64,000 nt of DNA, from positions 638,577-702,576 of the forward strand of contig NZ_KB731324.1 in the NCBI RefSeq assembly GCF_000353285.1. The letters are read 5' to 3'. A program made the translations under genes and the position numbers. Numbering within the stretch: position 1 is the stretch's first letter; every line of letters begins with the position of its first letter. Below are positions 7,368 to 16,237 of the stretch, piece by piece. The notes beneath the pieces were generated by a model. That model was not told where the DNA came from. It made no database searches and saw only the letters and a list, made by a program, of their open reading frames with translations. The stretch comes from Leptolyngbya boryana PCC 6306 (GTDB lineage: Bacteria; Cyanobacteriota; Cyanobacteriia; Leptolyngbyales; Leptolyngbyaceae).

Positions 7368-10127
7368 CTAATCATGTAGTAATGCGATCGAGCAATACTT
7401 CAAGATATCTTTGACGAATACAGCTTCTCCATTATGTTCGATATCGGCGATCGCATCTCGCCAACTTGTTCCCGGAAGTGAGATCGCAGTATCTTCCCAA
7501 ATTTCCGCGATCGGGAGTTGTTCGACTTGAATCAAGTGACTGAAGAATCGAGGAGCAATGGTGACGATCGTTTTTTCTGAATCTTTTCTGGCAAATGCAA
7601 TAATGTGATTTTTGAATTTGCCAGTTACCTCAAGGGGAAGGTAATCGCCGTTGAGAAAAGTCGAAGCATACTGATTCCGAAGTTTGAGAACTTGGGTAAT
7701 GAGAAACTGCTTGATTTGTCCAGTTTGACGGGTTGCGAGTAGTTTCTGAATCAGAGACAAACGATCGGTCGAGGCTTGAATCTCATCGAGAAAAGATGCG
7801 CGTAGCTCAAAGTCAACCGGGCGACGATTGTCTGGATCGACTAAACTTAAATCCCACAGTTCAGCTCCTTGATAAATATCGGGAATCCCTGGTGAAGTCA
7901 GCTTAATCAAGGTTTGAGACAGTGAATTAAACAGTCCGTAGTGCGCGATTTTTTGTTGGAAGGGCAGAAACTCTGTGAGAAAGCGATCGCTGTTCAAAAT
8001 AGCTTTGACAAAATTTGAGCAAGCTTCTTCGTAAGGTTGATTCGGTCGTAGCCAAGCAGTATGGACTTTTGCTTCTCGAATCGATTTGATTGCACATTGT
8101 TCGATGCGATCGACAAATCCAGGCATCTCGCTTTCCTGAAATGGATATGCCCCTAAAATCGTTTGATAGAAAGCATATTCGTCATTTGCAGAAGGCATAT
8201 GACCTCTTTTGCCGCGCACTTTATGCTCTGAATTCAGATCGCGCCATTTCTGTAGTTGAGCTTGCCACTCATCCGGAATTTCGGATAGCACATTGAGGCG
8301 GGCGCGAATGTCTTCACCTCGCTTCGTATCATGGGTCGAACTTGCATTCATGGCAGTATGCCAATGCTGTTGGCGATACTGATTGAACTGATGGAATTCT
8401 GCTGCACTAATGCCAAAGCGACCTGGATCGCCTCCGACTTCGTTGAGTGAAATTAAGCGATTGTAGACATAGAATGCTGTGTCTTCAACACCTTTCGCCA
8501 TCAGTGGCCCAGTGTACTGTTGTACACGCATAGCAAAGTAAAGCCATTTGTCTTTGTCGGTTTGAATCAGTGAGTTGTCATAGTCAAGTAGTAGTACTTT
8601 TTCAAGGAAATCTAGCTCTTTTTGCGAGAAGGGTGCGTTTTCTCTCGCAGTCTCGATCGCTGTTTGAATATACGTGCGATCCGATTCGGATACGCCTGCC
8701 TCGGTTGTATAAGTTCGATAGATTGAAAACTGAGTGAGAACTTCGGCGATCGCTCGTTTTAAGCCGTTAATTGTGAAATCATTTCCATAGCGATCTTTGA
8801 GCGAAATATCTTTCAAAAGTGCTGCTAAATTATCAAGATCTCCAGCTAGATTCTTATCGAGAATTAAATGTTTCTTCTCAAGAGCGACTTGCTCAAAATC
8901 AAGCGATCGCTCTTGAATCATCTGATAAATTTTGTCAAATTCTTTCTCGTTCTCAACATCGCAGAAAACGCTATTGAGATAGTTCAAATAGTCATAGCCT
9001 GAAGTACCTTGAATATTCCAATTCTTCGGGATATCTTCTCCAGGCTGCAAAATTTTCTCTGCGACAATATAAGCTTCTGGATTCTTTTCTTTCAGGCGAT
9101 CTAAATACTCTTTGGGATTATATAATCCGTCAATATGATCAATTCTTAACCCTGTAAATTTGCCCTGTTCTACCATCTGGCTGAGGAAATTATGCGTCTC
9201 GTTAAAGACTTTTAGCTCTTCAACTTTGACAGAAATCAATTCGTTGACTGTGAAGAATCTCCGGTAGTTAATCTCTTCTGCGCCAACTTTCCAATAAGAC
9301 AAGCGGAAGAACTGTTCAGAAAGTAGTTTGTCTAAGAGATCCACGCTTCGAGGATTTCCAGCTTCTCCGTTAAAGAATCGAATATTGTCATCGATAAAAG
9401 CTTTGACTTCTGAATTGCTTTCATACAACTCCCAAAGCATTCCTTTGACAAATTCGGATTGGTCTTGTCGCTGCTTGCCGCCTGATTCAGATGGCAAACT
9501 TCTCAATACAAACAGAACAGCTAGAAGTTTGACAAAATCGGGATGTCTTCGACCTAGAGATTTTGCGAGTTTCCCTAAGTTGCTTGCTATAAAAGTTGAA
9601 TAGGATTCAAGCTTGAGCGGAATCTTTAAGCTGTAGTAATTTACAGTTAAACCGTTTTGATCGTATTGAATTTGAATATCGCCATTTTCTAGACAAGACC
9701 CATAAAAATCTCCAAGCAAAGGCGCTAAGATTGGCTCTTGGCTACTTCCAAACGGCGAATTCCAAGCCAAATCAAAATACTGTACGTAATCTGAATCTGA
9801 GCCATTCTCTAAAACATCCATCAAATAGAGATTGTTAGCATCATACGACATATGATTCGGCACGATATCTTGCAGCCATCCGAGTTGGTAAGACTGAAGC
9901 TTTGAAACTAATTGATCAAAGGCTGCTTGTCCTCCTAGCTCAGGATTAATCTGGGTTGGATCAACGACATCGTATCCGTGAGTGCTACCAGATTTTGCTT
10001 TGAAGATCGGTGAGGCGTATAGCTCAGTAATGCCGAGTTTTGCTAGGTATCCAACAATTTTCTCAGCCGATTTGAATGGAAACTCTGAGCTAAATTGAAT
10101 TCGATAAGTTGAGTTTGGAATTCGCAT
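7368..10127 (-). CDS. treY: Malto-oligosyltrehalose synthase
   Basis: A 919-residue GH13 enzyme that turns the reducing end of maltodextrin into a trehalosyl unit by intramolecular transglucosylation. The start MRIPNSTYRIQF, DIVPNHMSYD, the nucleophile region GLRIDHIDGLYNP, the general acid region IVAEKIL and ASSTHDTKRGEDIR are all family hallmarks. Length is near the usual 700-950 range. AGAGGAT before the ATG overlaps the treZ stop, and the two are 8 bp apart, so they are translated from one message and act in sequence to make trehalose from glycogen. Confidence 0.96.
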   Translation of the reverse strand: MRIPNSTYRIQFSSEFPFKSAEKIVGYLAKLGITELYASPIFKAKSGSTHGYDVVDPTQINPELGGQAAFDQLVSKLQSYQLGWLQDIVPNHMSYDANNLYLMDVLENGSDSDYVQYFDLAWNSPFGSSQEPILAPLLGDFYGSCLENGDIQIQYDQNGLTVNYYSLKIPLKLESYSTFIASNLGKLAKSLGRRHPDFVKLLAVLFVLRSLPSESGGKQRQDQSEFVKGMLWELYESNSEVKAFIDDNIRFFNGEAGNPRSVDLLDKLLSEQFFRLSYWKVGAEEINYRRFFTVNELISVKVEELKVFNETHNFLSQMVEQGKFTGLRIDHIDGLYNPKEYLDRLKEKNPEAYIVAEKILQPGEDIPKNWNIQGTSGYDYLNYLNSVFCDVENEKEFDKIYQMIQERSLDFEQVALEKKHLILDKNLAGDLDNLAALLKDISLKDRYGNDFTINGLKRAIAEVLTQFSIYRTYTTEAGVSESDRTYIQTAIETARENAPFSQKELDFLEKVLLLDYDNSLIQTDKDKWLYFAMRVQQYTGPLMAKGVEDTAFYVYNRLISLNEVGGDPGRFGISAAEFHQFNQYRQQHWHTAMNASSTHDTKRGEDIRARLNVLSEIPDEWQAQLQKWRDLNSEHKVRGKRGHMPSANDEYAFYQTILGAYPFQESEMPGFVDRIEQCAIKSIREAKVHTAWLRPNQPYEEACSNFVKAILNSDRFLTEFLPFQQKIAHYGLFNSLSQTLIKLTSPGIPDIYQGAELWDLSLVDPDNRRPVDFELRASFLDEIQASTDRLSLIQKLLATRQTGQIKQFLITQVLKLRNQYASTFLNGDYLPLEVTGKFKNHIIAFARKDSEKTIVTIAPRFFSHLIQVEQLPIAEIWEDTAISLPGTSWRDAIADIEHNGEAVFVKDILKYCSIALLHD

Positions 10128-10135
10128 ATTATCCT

Positions 10136-11926
10136 CTAGTACCGCTCATACACGACAAAGCTTTGCGATCGCACAGTTCCGCTTTCTCCCTCTTGCCCCT
10201 TCTCTGGTGCAAGCGAACCTGCTCCCATCCACTCTTGATCTGCTGAATTGAGCACAGTTCGCCATTGTCCTACTGGAAACTCAAACACTTGGTCGCTCTG
10301 ATTGAAGTTAAAAACGCAAATCACATCTTGCCGCTCTAGCCAAACCAGCTTTTTATCCTCCTCAGCACAAGCCGAAACTGAAGCGCGATCGCGCTTTACG
10401 AGTGCAGGATGCGATCGCCGCAGTTTCAACAATCTTTGATAGAACGTCCAAAGAACTTTGTGTTTGCCTTGCTGATGTCGCTCCCACTGCAACTTACAAA
10501 CTTGAAATGTTTCGGGAGCTTCTGGATCAGGCGGTTCACCCTCAAGATGAAATGCCGCAAATTCAGCCTTTCTACCACGTCGAACCGCTTGAATTAGCTC
10601 AGGATCAGAATGGCTGACAAAGTAAGTAAACGGAACTTCCTCACCATACTCCTCACCCATAAACAGCAGTGGAATATAAGGCGAAAGTAACACAGCCCCC
10701 GCAGCTAATTTCAAACCTTCAAACGAAATCAACTGAGACAATCGCTCTCCGTGCATTTGATTCCCAATTTGATCATGGTTCTGAATGCAGACTACAAATT
10801 GTGTCATCGGACAATCCAGCGCAGGCGCACCATGAAACCGAAATCGATGAGGTGCATACTTCCAATCGTATACAAACGTGTTGCGATAAGCTTTTGCTAA
10901 GTCCTCGCAAGTTCCAAAATCTTGATAGTAACCAATGTCAGTTCCCGTGAGTAATGCATGTAATGCATGGTGAAAATCATCGCTCCACTGAGCATCTAAG
11001 CCATACCCGTTTGCACTCTTCGATCGAATTAACTTCACATCATTCAAATCGCTCTCAGCGATCAGGTATAGCTTGCGGTTTTGTTGTTGTGAAAGTTCTT
11101 CAACTCGATCAGCTAATTCTGCTAAAAAGTGCCGCGCACCCATATCATAGATAGCTTGGACTGCATCAAGCCTCAAAGCATCAATATGAAACTCTCTCAG
11201 CCAATACAGTGCATTCTCTAAGAAGTAACTCCGCACACAATGGCTGTAAGCATTATCAAAGTTGATTGCGCTTCCCCAAGGTGTTTTGTAAGTCTCCGTA
11301 AAGTAGTCACCAAACTGATTAATGTAAGCTCCTTCAGGACCAAAGTGGTTATAAACAACATCGAGGACGACGGAAATCCCATGCTGATGACAGGCATTGA
11401 CTAGCTTTTTTAAGCTGTTCGCATCACCATACGAATTCTGAATAGCATAAGGATAAGTGCCGTCATAGCCCCAGTTGCGATCGCCCGGAAATTGAGAGAT
11501 CGGCATAATCTCGATCGCGCTCACTCCCAATTCTTTCAAAGTCTGCAATCGTGGAATGATCGCCTCAAAGGTTCCTTCTGGTGTAAAAGCGCCGACATGT
11601 AACTCGTAAATAACAAAATCTTCGAGCTTGATTCCCTGCCATTGCGAATCCTGCCACTCAAAACGGTGATCGACAACTGCCGATGCTCCATGCACGCCAG
11701 AGGGTTGAAATTGCGAAGCCGGGTCAGGAAAGGTTCCACTCTGAAGTCGATAGCGATATTCAGCACCCGGCTTGATTCCCGAAACGATCGTGCTCCAATA
11801 TCCATCATCTTGTCGCTGCATTTCAACAGATCGATCGGATAACTCCAAAGTTACTGTTTTCGATCGAGGACACCAAACTGTGAATTCACAGCGATCGTCG
11901 CCCAAGTACCAAGCGCCTACTTTCAT
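10136..11926 (-). CDS. treZ: Malto-oligosyltrehalose trehalohydrolase
   Basis: A 596-residue GH13 enzyme that cuts trehalose off maltooligosyl trehalose. It has an N-terminal CBM48-like module (starts MKVGAWYLGDDRCEFTVWCP), then the TIM barrel with DVVYNHFG, the nucleophile in LRLDAVQAIYDM, the acid in LIAESDLND and QNHDQIGN. Length is normal. It is the first gene of the treZ-treY-lipM-like operon; trehalose is a common osmolyte and drying protectant in cyanobacteria. No operator is evident upstream. Confidence 0.96.
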   Translation of the reverse strand: MKVGAWYLGDDRCEFTVWCPRSKTVTLELSDRSVEMQRQDDGYWSTIVSGIKPGAEYRYRLQSGTFPDPASQFQPSGVHGASAVVDHRFEWQDSQWQGIKLEDFVIYELHVGAFTPEGTFEAIIPRLQTLKELGVSAIEIMPISQFPGDRNWGYDGTYPYAIQNSYGDANSLKKLVNACHQHGISVVLDVVYNHFGPEGAYINQFGDYFTETYKTPWGSAINFDNAYSHCVRSYFLENALYWLREFHIDALRLDAVQAIYDMGARHFLAELADRVEELSQQQNRKLYLIAESDLNDVKLIRSKSANGYGLDAQWSDDFHHALHALLTGTDIGYYQDFGTCEDLAKAYRNTFVYDWKYAPHRFRFHGAPALDCPMTQFVVCIQNHDQIGNQMHGERLSQLISFEGLKLAAGAVLLSPYIPLLFMGEEYGEEVPFTYFVSHSDPELIQAVRRGRKAEFAAFHLEGEPPDPEAPETFQVCKLQWERHQQGKHKVLWTFYQRLLKLRRSHPALVKRDRASVSACAEEDKKLVWLERQDVICVFNFNQSDQVFEFPVGQWRTVLNSADQEWMGAGSLAPEKGQEGESGTVRSQSFVVYERY

Positions 11927-11991
11927 ATTTCAAAAAAATATTAAACCCGCTTTGCCAACAGTACTCGATTCGCTCTGAGCGCCAATCTATC

Positions 11992-14697
11992 TCAAGTCAG
12001 AGTGCGAGGAAGAGATTGTCGCAAGCAGACTGTAAACGTTGTACAACCTGGAACACTATCAAATGAAATAGTTCCAGAGTGTTTTTCGATCAATTGCTGC
12101 ACGATCGATAACCCTAAGCCATTTCCTTCTCCGATGGGTCTTGTGGTAAAGAATGGCGAGAAGATACGATCGTGAATTTCTAGGGGAATGCCCGCTCCCG
12201 TATCGGTTACGGCAACTTGAATCCCATTCGAGATAGAAGTGACTCTGATCGTTAATGTGCCTTGATAATTCATCGCTTGAATGCCATTGTGGATCAGATT
12301 CATCCAGACCTGATTCAATTCATCCGCATAAGCTTGGATTAAAGTAACTTCTTCATAGTATCGGACAACTTCTACGCCTCGCTTGAGTTGATTGCGGTAG
12401 AGCGTTAATGCAGTTTCGATGCTATCAATGACGTTAACAAGAATAGGCTGGCTATCTGCGTTCTGTCGCGCATAGGTTTTCAGCGCGCGAACAGCAGTTG
12501 CAGCTTGATTTGATGCGATCGCAAGTGTCTGTAAGCTGCGCTTCGCGATCATAAATTGATAAGCAGCATTTAGAATCGCATCGCGATCGCGCTCTTGCAA
12601 AAGAACAATGAACAATTCAATGCGATCGTACACTCCAATATCGATTAACGTATCTGCAATGATATCTGCTGGTTTAATTTGATAGCTCTCAAGTTGTTGG
12701 CTCAGGGCACGTTTTAGCTGACGCTTCTCGCGACTGGATAAGCGAGCAAATGTTGGAGCCGTTTCAGCAGCGTGGTCAAGCAAACTAAAAAAGTCTTGCT
12801 GACGTTGTACTGAAAGCTGCTGTAAAAATGTGGGCAATGCTTCTAACTCAGTTTGCATAAAGCCCGAAAGTGTCTCAATTGAAGATTGGATCGCACTCAA
12901 TGGCGTGTTCATTTCATGTGCAACTCCAGCCACTAATTGTCCCAAAGCAGCAAGCTTTTCAGATTCAATCAGCTTTGCTTGTGTCGATCGCAATTCATCT
13001 AAGGTTTGTTTAAGTTCGTCATGGCTTTGTTGGAGTTGTTGCTCAGCACGCTTGCGATCAGTAACATTTCTCGATATCCAAATCACGGTCTGATGATCAA
13101 TCGGAGAAATGCTCGCATCAGACCAAACTACTTCACCCTCGATCTCTAGCGTGTATTCAATATCGACAGTTTTCTGAGTATCGAGCGCCTGATGAATGTG
13201 CTGGAGAAAGTGATCGGCAATGTCCTGGGGAAAGACTTCATGAAGCGTTCGTCCAATCCGTGATTCGATTGGTTTATAGAAAATCTGCTGTGCGCGTTTT
13301 GCTGGAACTTTGAGATGTCGTCCATCGCGATCGAAGATAAAAATTAGCTGATCCATTGCTGCAAAGACGGCTCGTAATTCTGCATTAATTTTCTGGCGTT
13401 CTTCGACTTCTTGTTCCAGTTGGTGCGTCCGCGCTCGAACTTTCTCTTCCAAAGTGTGCGCATACTCTTCAAGTTGGGATTGCGATCGTTGAATCTCTTG
13501 GCTCATCAAATTAAACGATCGCGCAAGTCCGACGAACTCTCGAGCACCTCGGATTTTAACAATTTGATCAAACTCTCCTTTGGCAATGTTCTGGCTTGCT
13601 TCGCTTAACTGCTGCACTGGACGAGAAAGCCATCGTGCGGTGAGAATGCTCGTCACGATCGCAGTGGCTAACGCAGCTAGGCAAAGCCAGAGCATCATCC
13701 GCTGATTCGCCTCCACTTGCCCCAAAAAACTCGATTGTGGAACCATGATCACAATCAACCAATCCAAACCGTACTGATCCGAAAAAGGAGCGAGATAAAC
13801 GTAATGCAGATCATGGTCGAATTGCAGCGTTAGAAGCTGCGGAGCGTGACTCTTAATCTGCTGCCCATAGCGCTGGCGTAGCATTTCGGCAGTCCTGCGG
13901 ATCAGAGGATCTTGTACTGTGATCGAATCGATTCGTCGGCGTTCTGAGTCGAAAAGTAGCTCGTTTGAAGACGTAGCAATCAGCTTGCTGTTCCGCTCCA
14001 TAATCAGAATTCGGCTCTGTGAATTCGGTTGAATGCTGCTCAAAAATTCATGAATGCCAGCTAGCAAAAAATCGGCTCCTAGCGCGCCTCGAAATTGCTG
14101 AGCCTCATAGACGGGACGTACAAAACTAATGCCGAGCATGGGTGGGGTATCATCAAAGGCATAGATCTCTGTCCAGCCTGTTGTACCGCTCTGCGCGAGT
14201 TGATACCAGGGACGAATTCGCGGATCATAGAGCCGCTTTAGCACAACTTTTTGCGGATTGCCTTGGGCATCGAGTTCAAATGATTTTAACCGTTGTTGGC
14301 GATCGCTATAGCCATATCGAAATTGACGATCGCCATATCGTCGAAGTTCGCTGTACTCGCCTTGGGCTGACCCAAAATAGAGGTAGGCGAGGTTTTGGAA
14401 CAGGTTACTTTGCTGAAAGAGATAACGATTCCAAGTGGAGAGGCGATCGAGCTTCAGAGTTCCATTCTGAATGGCATTCGCATTGAGTTGAGTCGCAAGC
14501 GGTGGTGCTGCTGTATAAGTTGTTAGATAGTCAGCAATGCGATCGCTTCTTTCCTGAACGACCTGCTTTGCGAGTTCCTGGACAGAGGCTTGGCTGTTGC
14601 GAAACGAGAAATAGCTAATTAACCCTACAACACTCAGAATGTGAGCAATCAACGCAAGAATTAAGACATTCTGGAGTGAAGGATGAGGACGGTTCAT
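11992..14697 (-). CDS. Membrane sensor histidine kinase (Cache-HAMP-PAS-HisKA-HATPase)
   Basis: A 901-residue two-component sensor. Residues 11-33 are the first membrane helix, followed by an extracytoplasmic Cache-like domain to about 320, a second helix near 330-350, HAMP (350-405), a coiled coil, a PAS domain (about 440-545), HisKA with GVAHEMNTPLSA (His near 592) and a HATPase with NLIHNGIQAMNY, DTGAGIP and GEGNGLGLSIVQQL. The linker between H-box and ATPase is unusually long, about 200 residues. It overlaps the upstream regulator/kinase gene by ATGA, so the two are coupled. The ligand is not known. Confidence 0.92.
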   Translation of the reverse strand: MNRPHPSLQNVLILALIAHILSVVGLISYFSFRNSQASVQELAKQVVQERSDRIADYLTTYTAAPPLATQLNANAIQNGTLKLDRLSTWNRYLFQQSNLFQNLAYLYFGSAQGEYSELRRYGDRQFRYGYSDRQQRLKSFELDAQGNPQKVVLKRLYDPRIRPWYQLAQSGTTGWTEIYAFDDTPPMLGISFVRPVYEAQQFRGALGADFLLAGIHEFLSSIQPNSQSRILIMERNSKLIATSSNELLFDSERRRIDSITVQDPLIRRTAEMLRQRYGQQIKSHAPQLLTLQFDHDLHYVYLAPFSDQYGLDWLIVIMVPQSSFLGQVEANQRMMLWLCLAALATAIVTSILTARWLSRPVQQLSEASQNIAKGEFDQIVKIRGAREFVGLARSFNLMSQEIQRSQSQLEEYAHTLEEKVRARTHQLEQEVEERQKINAELRAVFAAMDQLIFIFDRDGRHLKVPAKRAQQIFYKPIESRIGRTLHEVFPQDIADHFLQHIHQALDTQKTVDIEYTLEIEGEVVWSDASISPIDHQTVIWISRNVTDRKRAEQQLQQSHDELKQTLDELRSTQAKLIESEKLAALGQLVAGVAHEMNTPLSAIQSSIETLSGFMQTELEALPTFLQQLSVQRQQDFFSLLDHAAETAPTFARLSSREKRQLKRALSQQLESYQIKPADIIADTLIDIGVYDRIELFIVLLQERDRDAILNAAYQFMIAKRSLQTLAIASNQAATAVRALKTYARQNADSQPILVNVIDSIETALTLYRNQLKRGVEVVRYYEEVTLIQAYADELNQVWMNLIHNGIQAMNYQGTLTIRVTSISNGIQVAVTDTGAGIPLEIHDRIFSPFFTTRPIGEGNGLGLSIVQQLIEKHSGTISFDSVPGCTTFTVCLRQSLPRTLT

Positions 14698-15884
14698 GAT
14701 GTGGGTAGAGTGAACCAGAATTTTGCACCTTGGTCAACTGCACTGATGACTCCAATTTCGCCGCCATGTGCCTGAATGATTTGCCGACAGAGGTAAAGCC
14801 CTAACCCAATCCCAAGCGATCGCCGATTGCGACTCCCCTGCTGATAGCGTTCAAACATCAAGTCACAGTCTTGCTGGGGAATGCCAACGCCATTGTCTTC
14901 AATCATACATTTGAGTATATGATTTTCAACAGTCGTAGAGATGCTTAAGGAAATCCCTGGTGCATTGTGTTTCAAAGAATTCGTAATCAGATTCTCGAAC
15001 ACTCGCCGCAGTTGAAATTCGTCAGCATAAACCGTGGATTCGGATGAGATTGTATGCGCGATCGTCACTTGATTTTCAGTCAAAATTGGCTCTAAATCCA
15101 AAATGATCTCATCTACAAAGGCTGCAAGTTTGATGGCTTGACGATCGAGCCTCATGCCATGTTCGCTAAGCTGTACTGCTAATAGAGAGTCAAGCAACTT
15201 GAGTTGACGCTGAGTGCTTTCAACCATGCGATCGAGCATGGATCGGGATAGCTGTACCGGATCATCAAGTTGTTTTTTCAAACGCTGAAAGACTAACATG
15301 CTGCCGATCAGAGGCGTTTTGAGATCATGACTGACCGCATGTAGAAACTCATCTTTGAGCGTGTTGAGTTTTTCTAGTTCCTGCATTTTTTGCTGAAGTT
15401 CTTCCGTGCGCTCTTGAATTTGTTGCTCTAAATAAGAATTGATCGCACGTAATTTTTCAGTCTGTGTTTCTAATTTTCGATCTTGCAAATAAGATTGAAC
15501 TGCTTCGACGATCGTTAAGCTAATATCTTCTGGTGTCCAGGGTTTCGAGATGTAGCGATAGAGTCTAGCACTCCGCAAAGCCTGACTGACTGCTTCTAGA
15601 TCAGCCTGCCCGCTAATCATCACATTGAGAGTTCGAGGCGAGCGATCGTGGATTTGTTTGAGCAGTTGATCGCCGTTCAGCCCTGGCATAATGTAATCTG
15701 CAAGTACTAAAGCGACTTCGTATTCTTTGCTGTTTTGCAGTTCATCAAATAGTTCTAATGCTTCTTCTCCGCCTTCTGCCGTCTCGATTAAGCAGTTCTC
15801 GCCGAGCACCCGTTTTAATTCGATTTTGAGAGTTTCTAGTACTAATGGTTCGTCATCTACACAGATAATTACAGGTTTGCTCAT
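14694..15884 (-). CDS. Response regulator-histidine kinase hybrid
   Basis: A 396-residue cytosolic protein with an N-terminal receiver (acceptor Asp near 61 in VLADYIMPGLNG; CVDDEP at the start), a coiled coil, HisKA (HAVSHDLKTPL, His near 184) and HATPase (NLITNSLKHNAPG, DNGVGIP, LGIGLGLYLCRQ). Receiver before kinase is common in cyanobacteria. I chose the ATG at 15884, preceded by GAGG, over a TTG at 15899. It is first in a two-gene operon; the second gene is the membrane kinase that may phosphorylate its receiver. No DNA-binding output domain is present, so the final target is elsewhere. Confidence 0.92.
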   Translation of the reverse strand: MSKPVIICVDDEPLVLETLKIELKRVLGENCLIETAEGGEEALELFDELQNSKEYEVALVLADYIMPGLNGDQLLKQIHDRSPRTLNVMISGQADLEAVSQALRSARLYRYISKPWTPEDISLTIVEAVQSYLQDRKLETQTEKLRAINSYLEQQIQERTEELQQKMQELEKLNTLKDEFLHAVSHDLKTPLIGSMLVFQRLKKQLDDPVQLSRSMLDRMVESTQRQLKLLDSLLAVQLSEHGMRLDRQAIKLAAFVDEIILDLEPILTENQVTIAHTISSESTVYADEFQLRRVFENLITNSLKHNAPGISLSISTTVENHILKCMIEDNGVGIPQQDCDLMFERYQQGSRNRRSLGIGLGLYLCRQIIQAHGGEIGVISAVDQGAKFWFTLPTS

Positions 15885-16237
15885 GGGGGTCTGCCTCAAT
15901 CGATGTCATGGCTCAATCTGAAATTTTGGGCGACTTGAAATTTTGGGCGACTTGCAGAATTTGATTATAACGGACTGCACGGTCTGACTAAAGTTCAGCA
16001 CAATGACGATCGATAATTGTTTCAGGGAAAATTCGGGCAGCGAGTTGCGACTGCGCTGCACTTGTCAGGCTTAAATTTTGCTCAAATCGTGGAGTTTGAG
16101 TGTTAAGCGTCGTTTAGTGCGATCGCGCGCGATGAGATTTCACGGCAATTCCCTGATTTTTCGATAGAGTTCTGGCTAGGGCGCTATTTCTGTCTCTGCG
16201 AAGCTTCTACAATAGAGAGTTGTAGCTTTCATCATTT
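15885..16237. other. Intergenic region upstream of the kinase operon and mutS2
   Basis: A 350-bp divergent spacer. It holds a perfect 17-bp tandem repeat (15920-15953) close to the kinase operon, described separately. Nearer mutS2 it is unremarkable: a HIP1-like GCGATCGCGCG stretch near 16120 and no recognisable RNA gene or promoter box. Confidence 0.4.
15920..15953. promoter_or_regulatory. Perfect 17-bp tandem direct repeat upstream of the kinase operon
   Basis: GAAATTTTGGGCGACTT occurs twice back to back (15920-15936 and 15937-15953), 36-69 nt upstream of the chosen start of the regulator/kinase gene. Direct repeats at such a spacing suit a dimeric OmpR-type regulator. A simple slippage duplication cannot be excluded. 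Confidence 0.4.
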
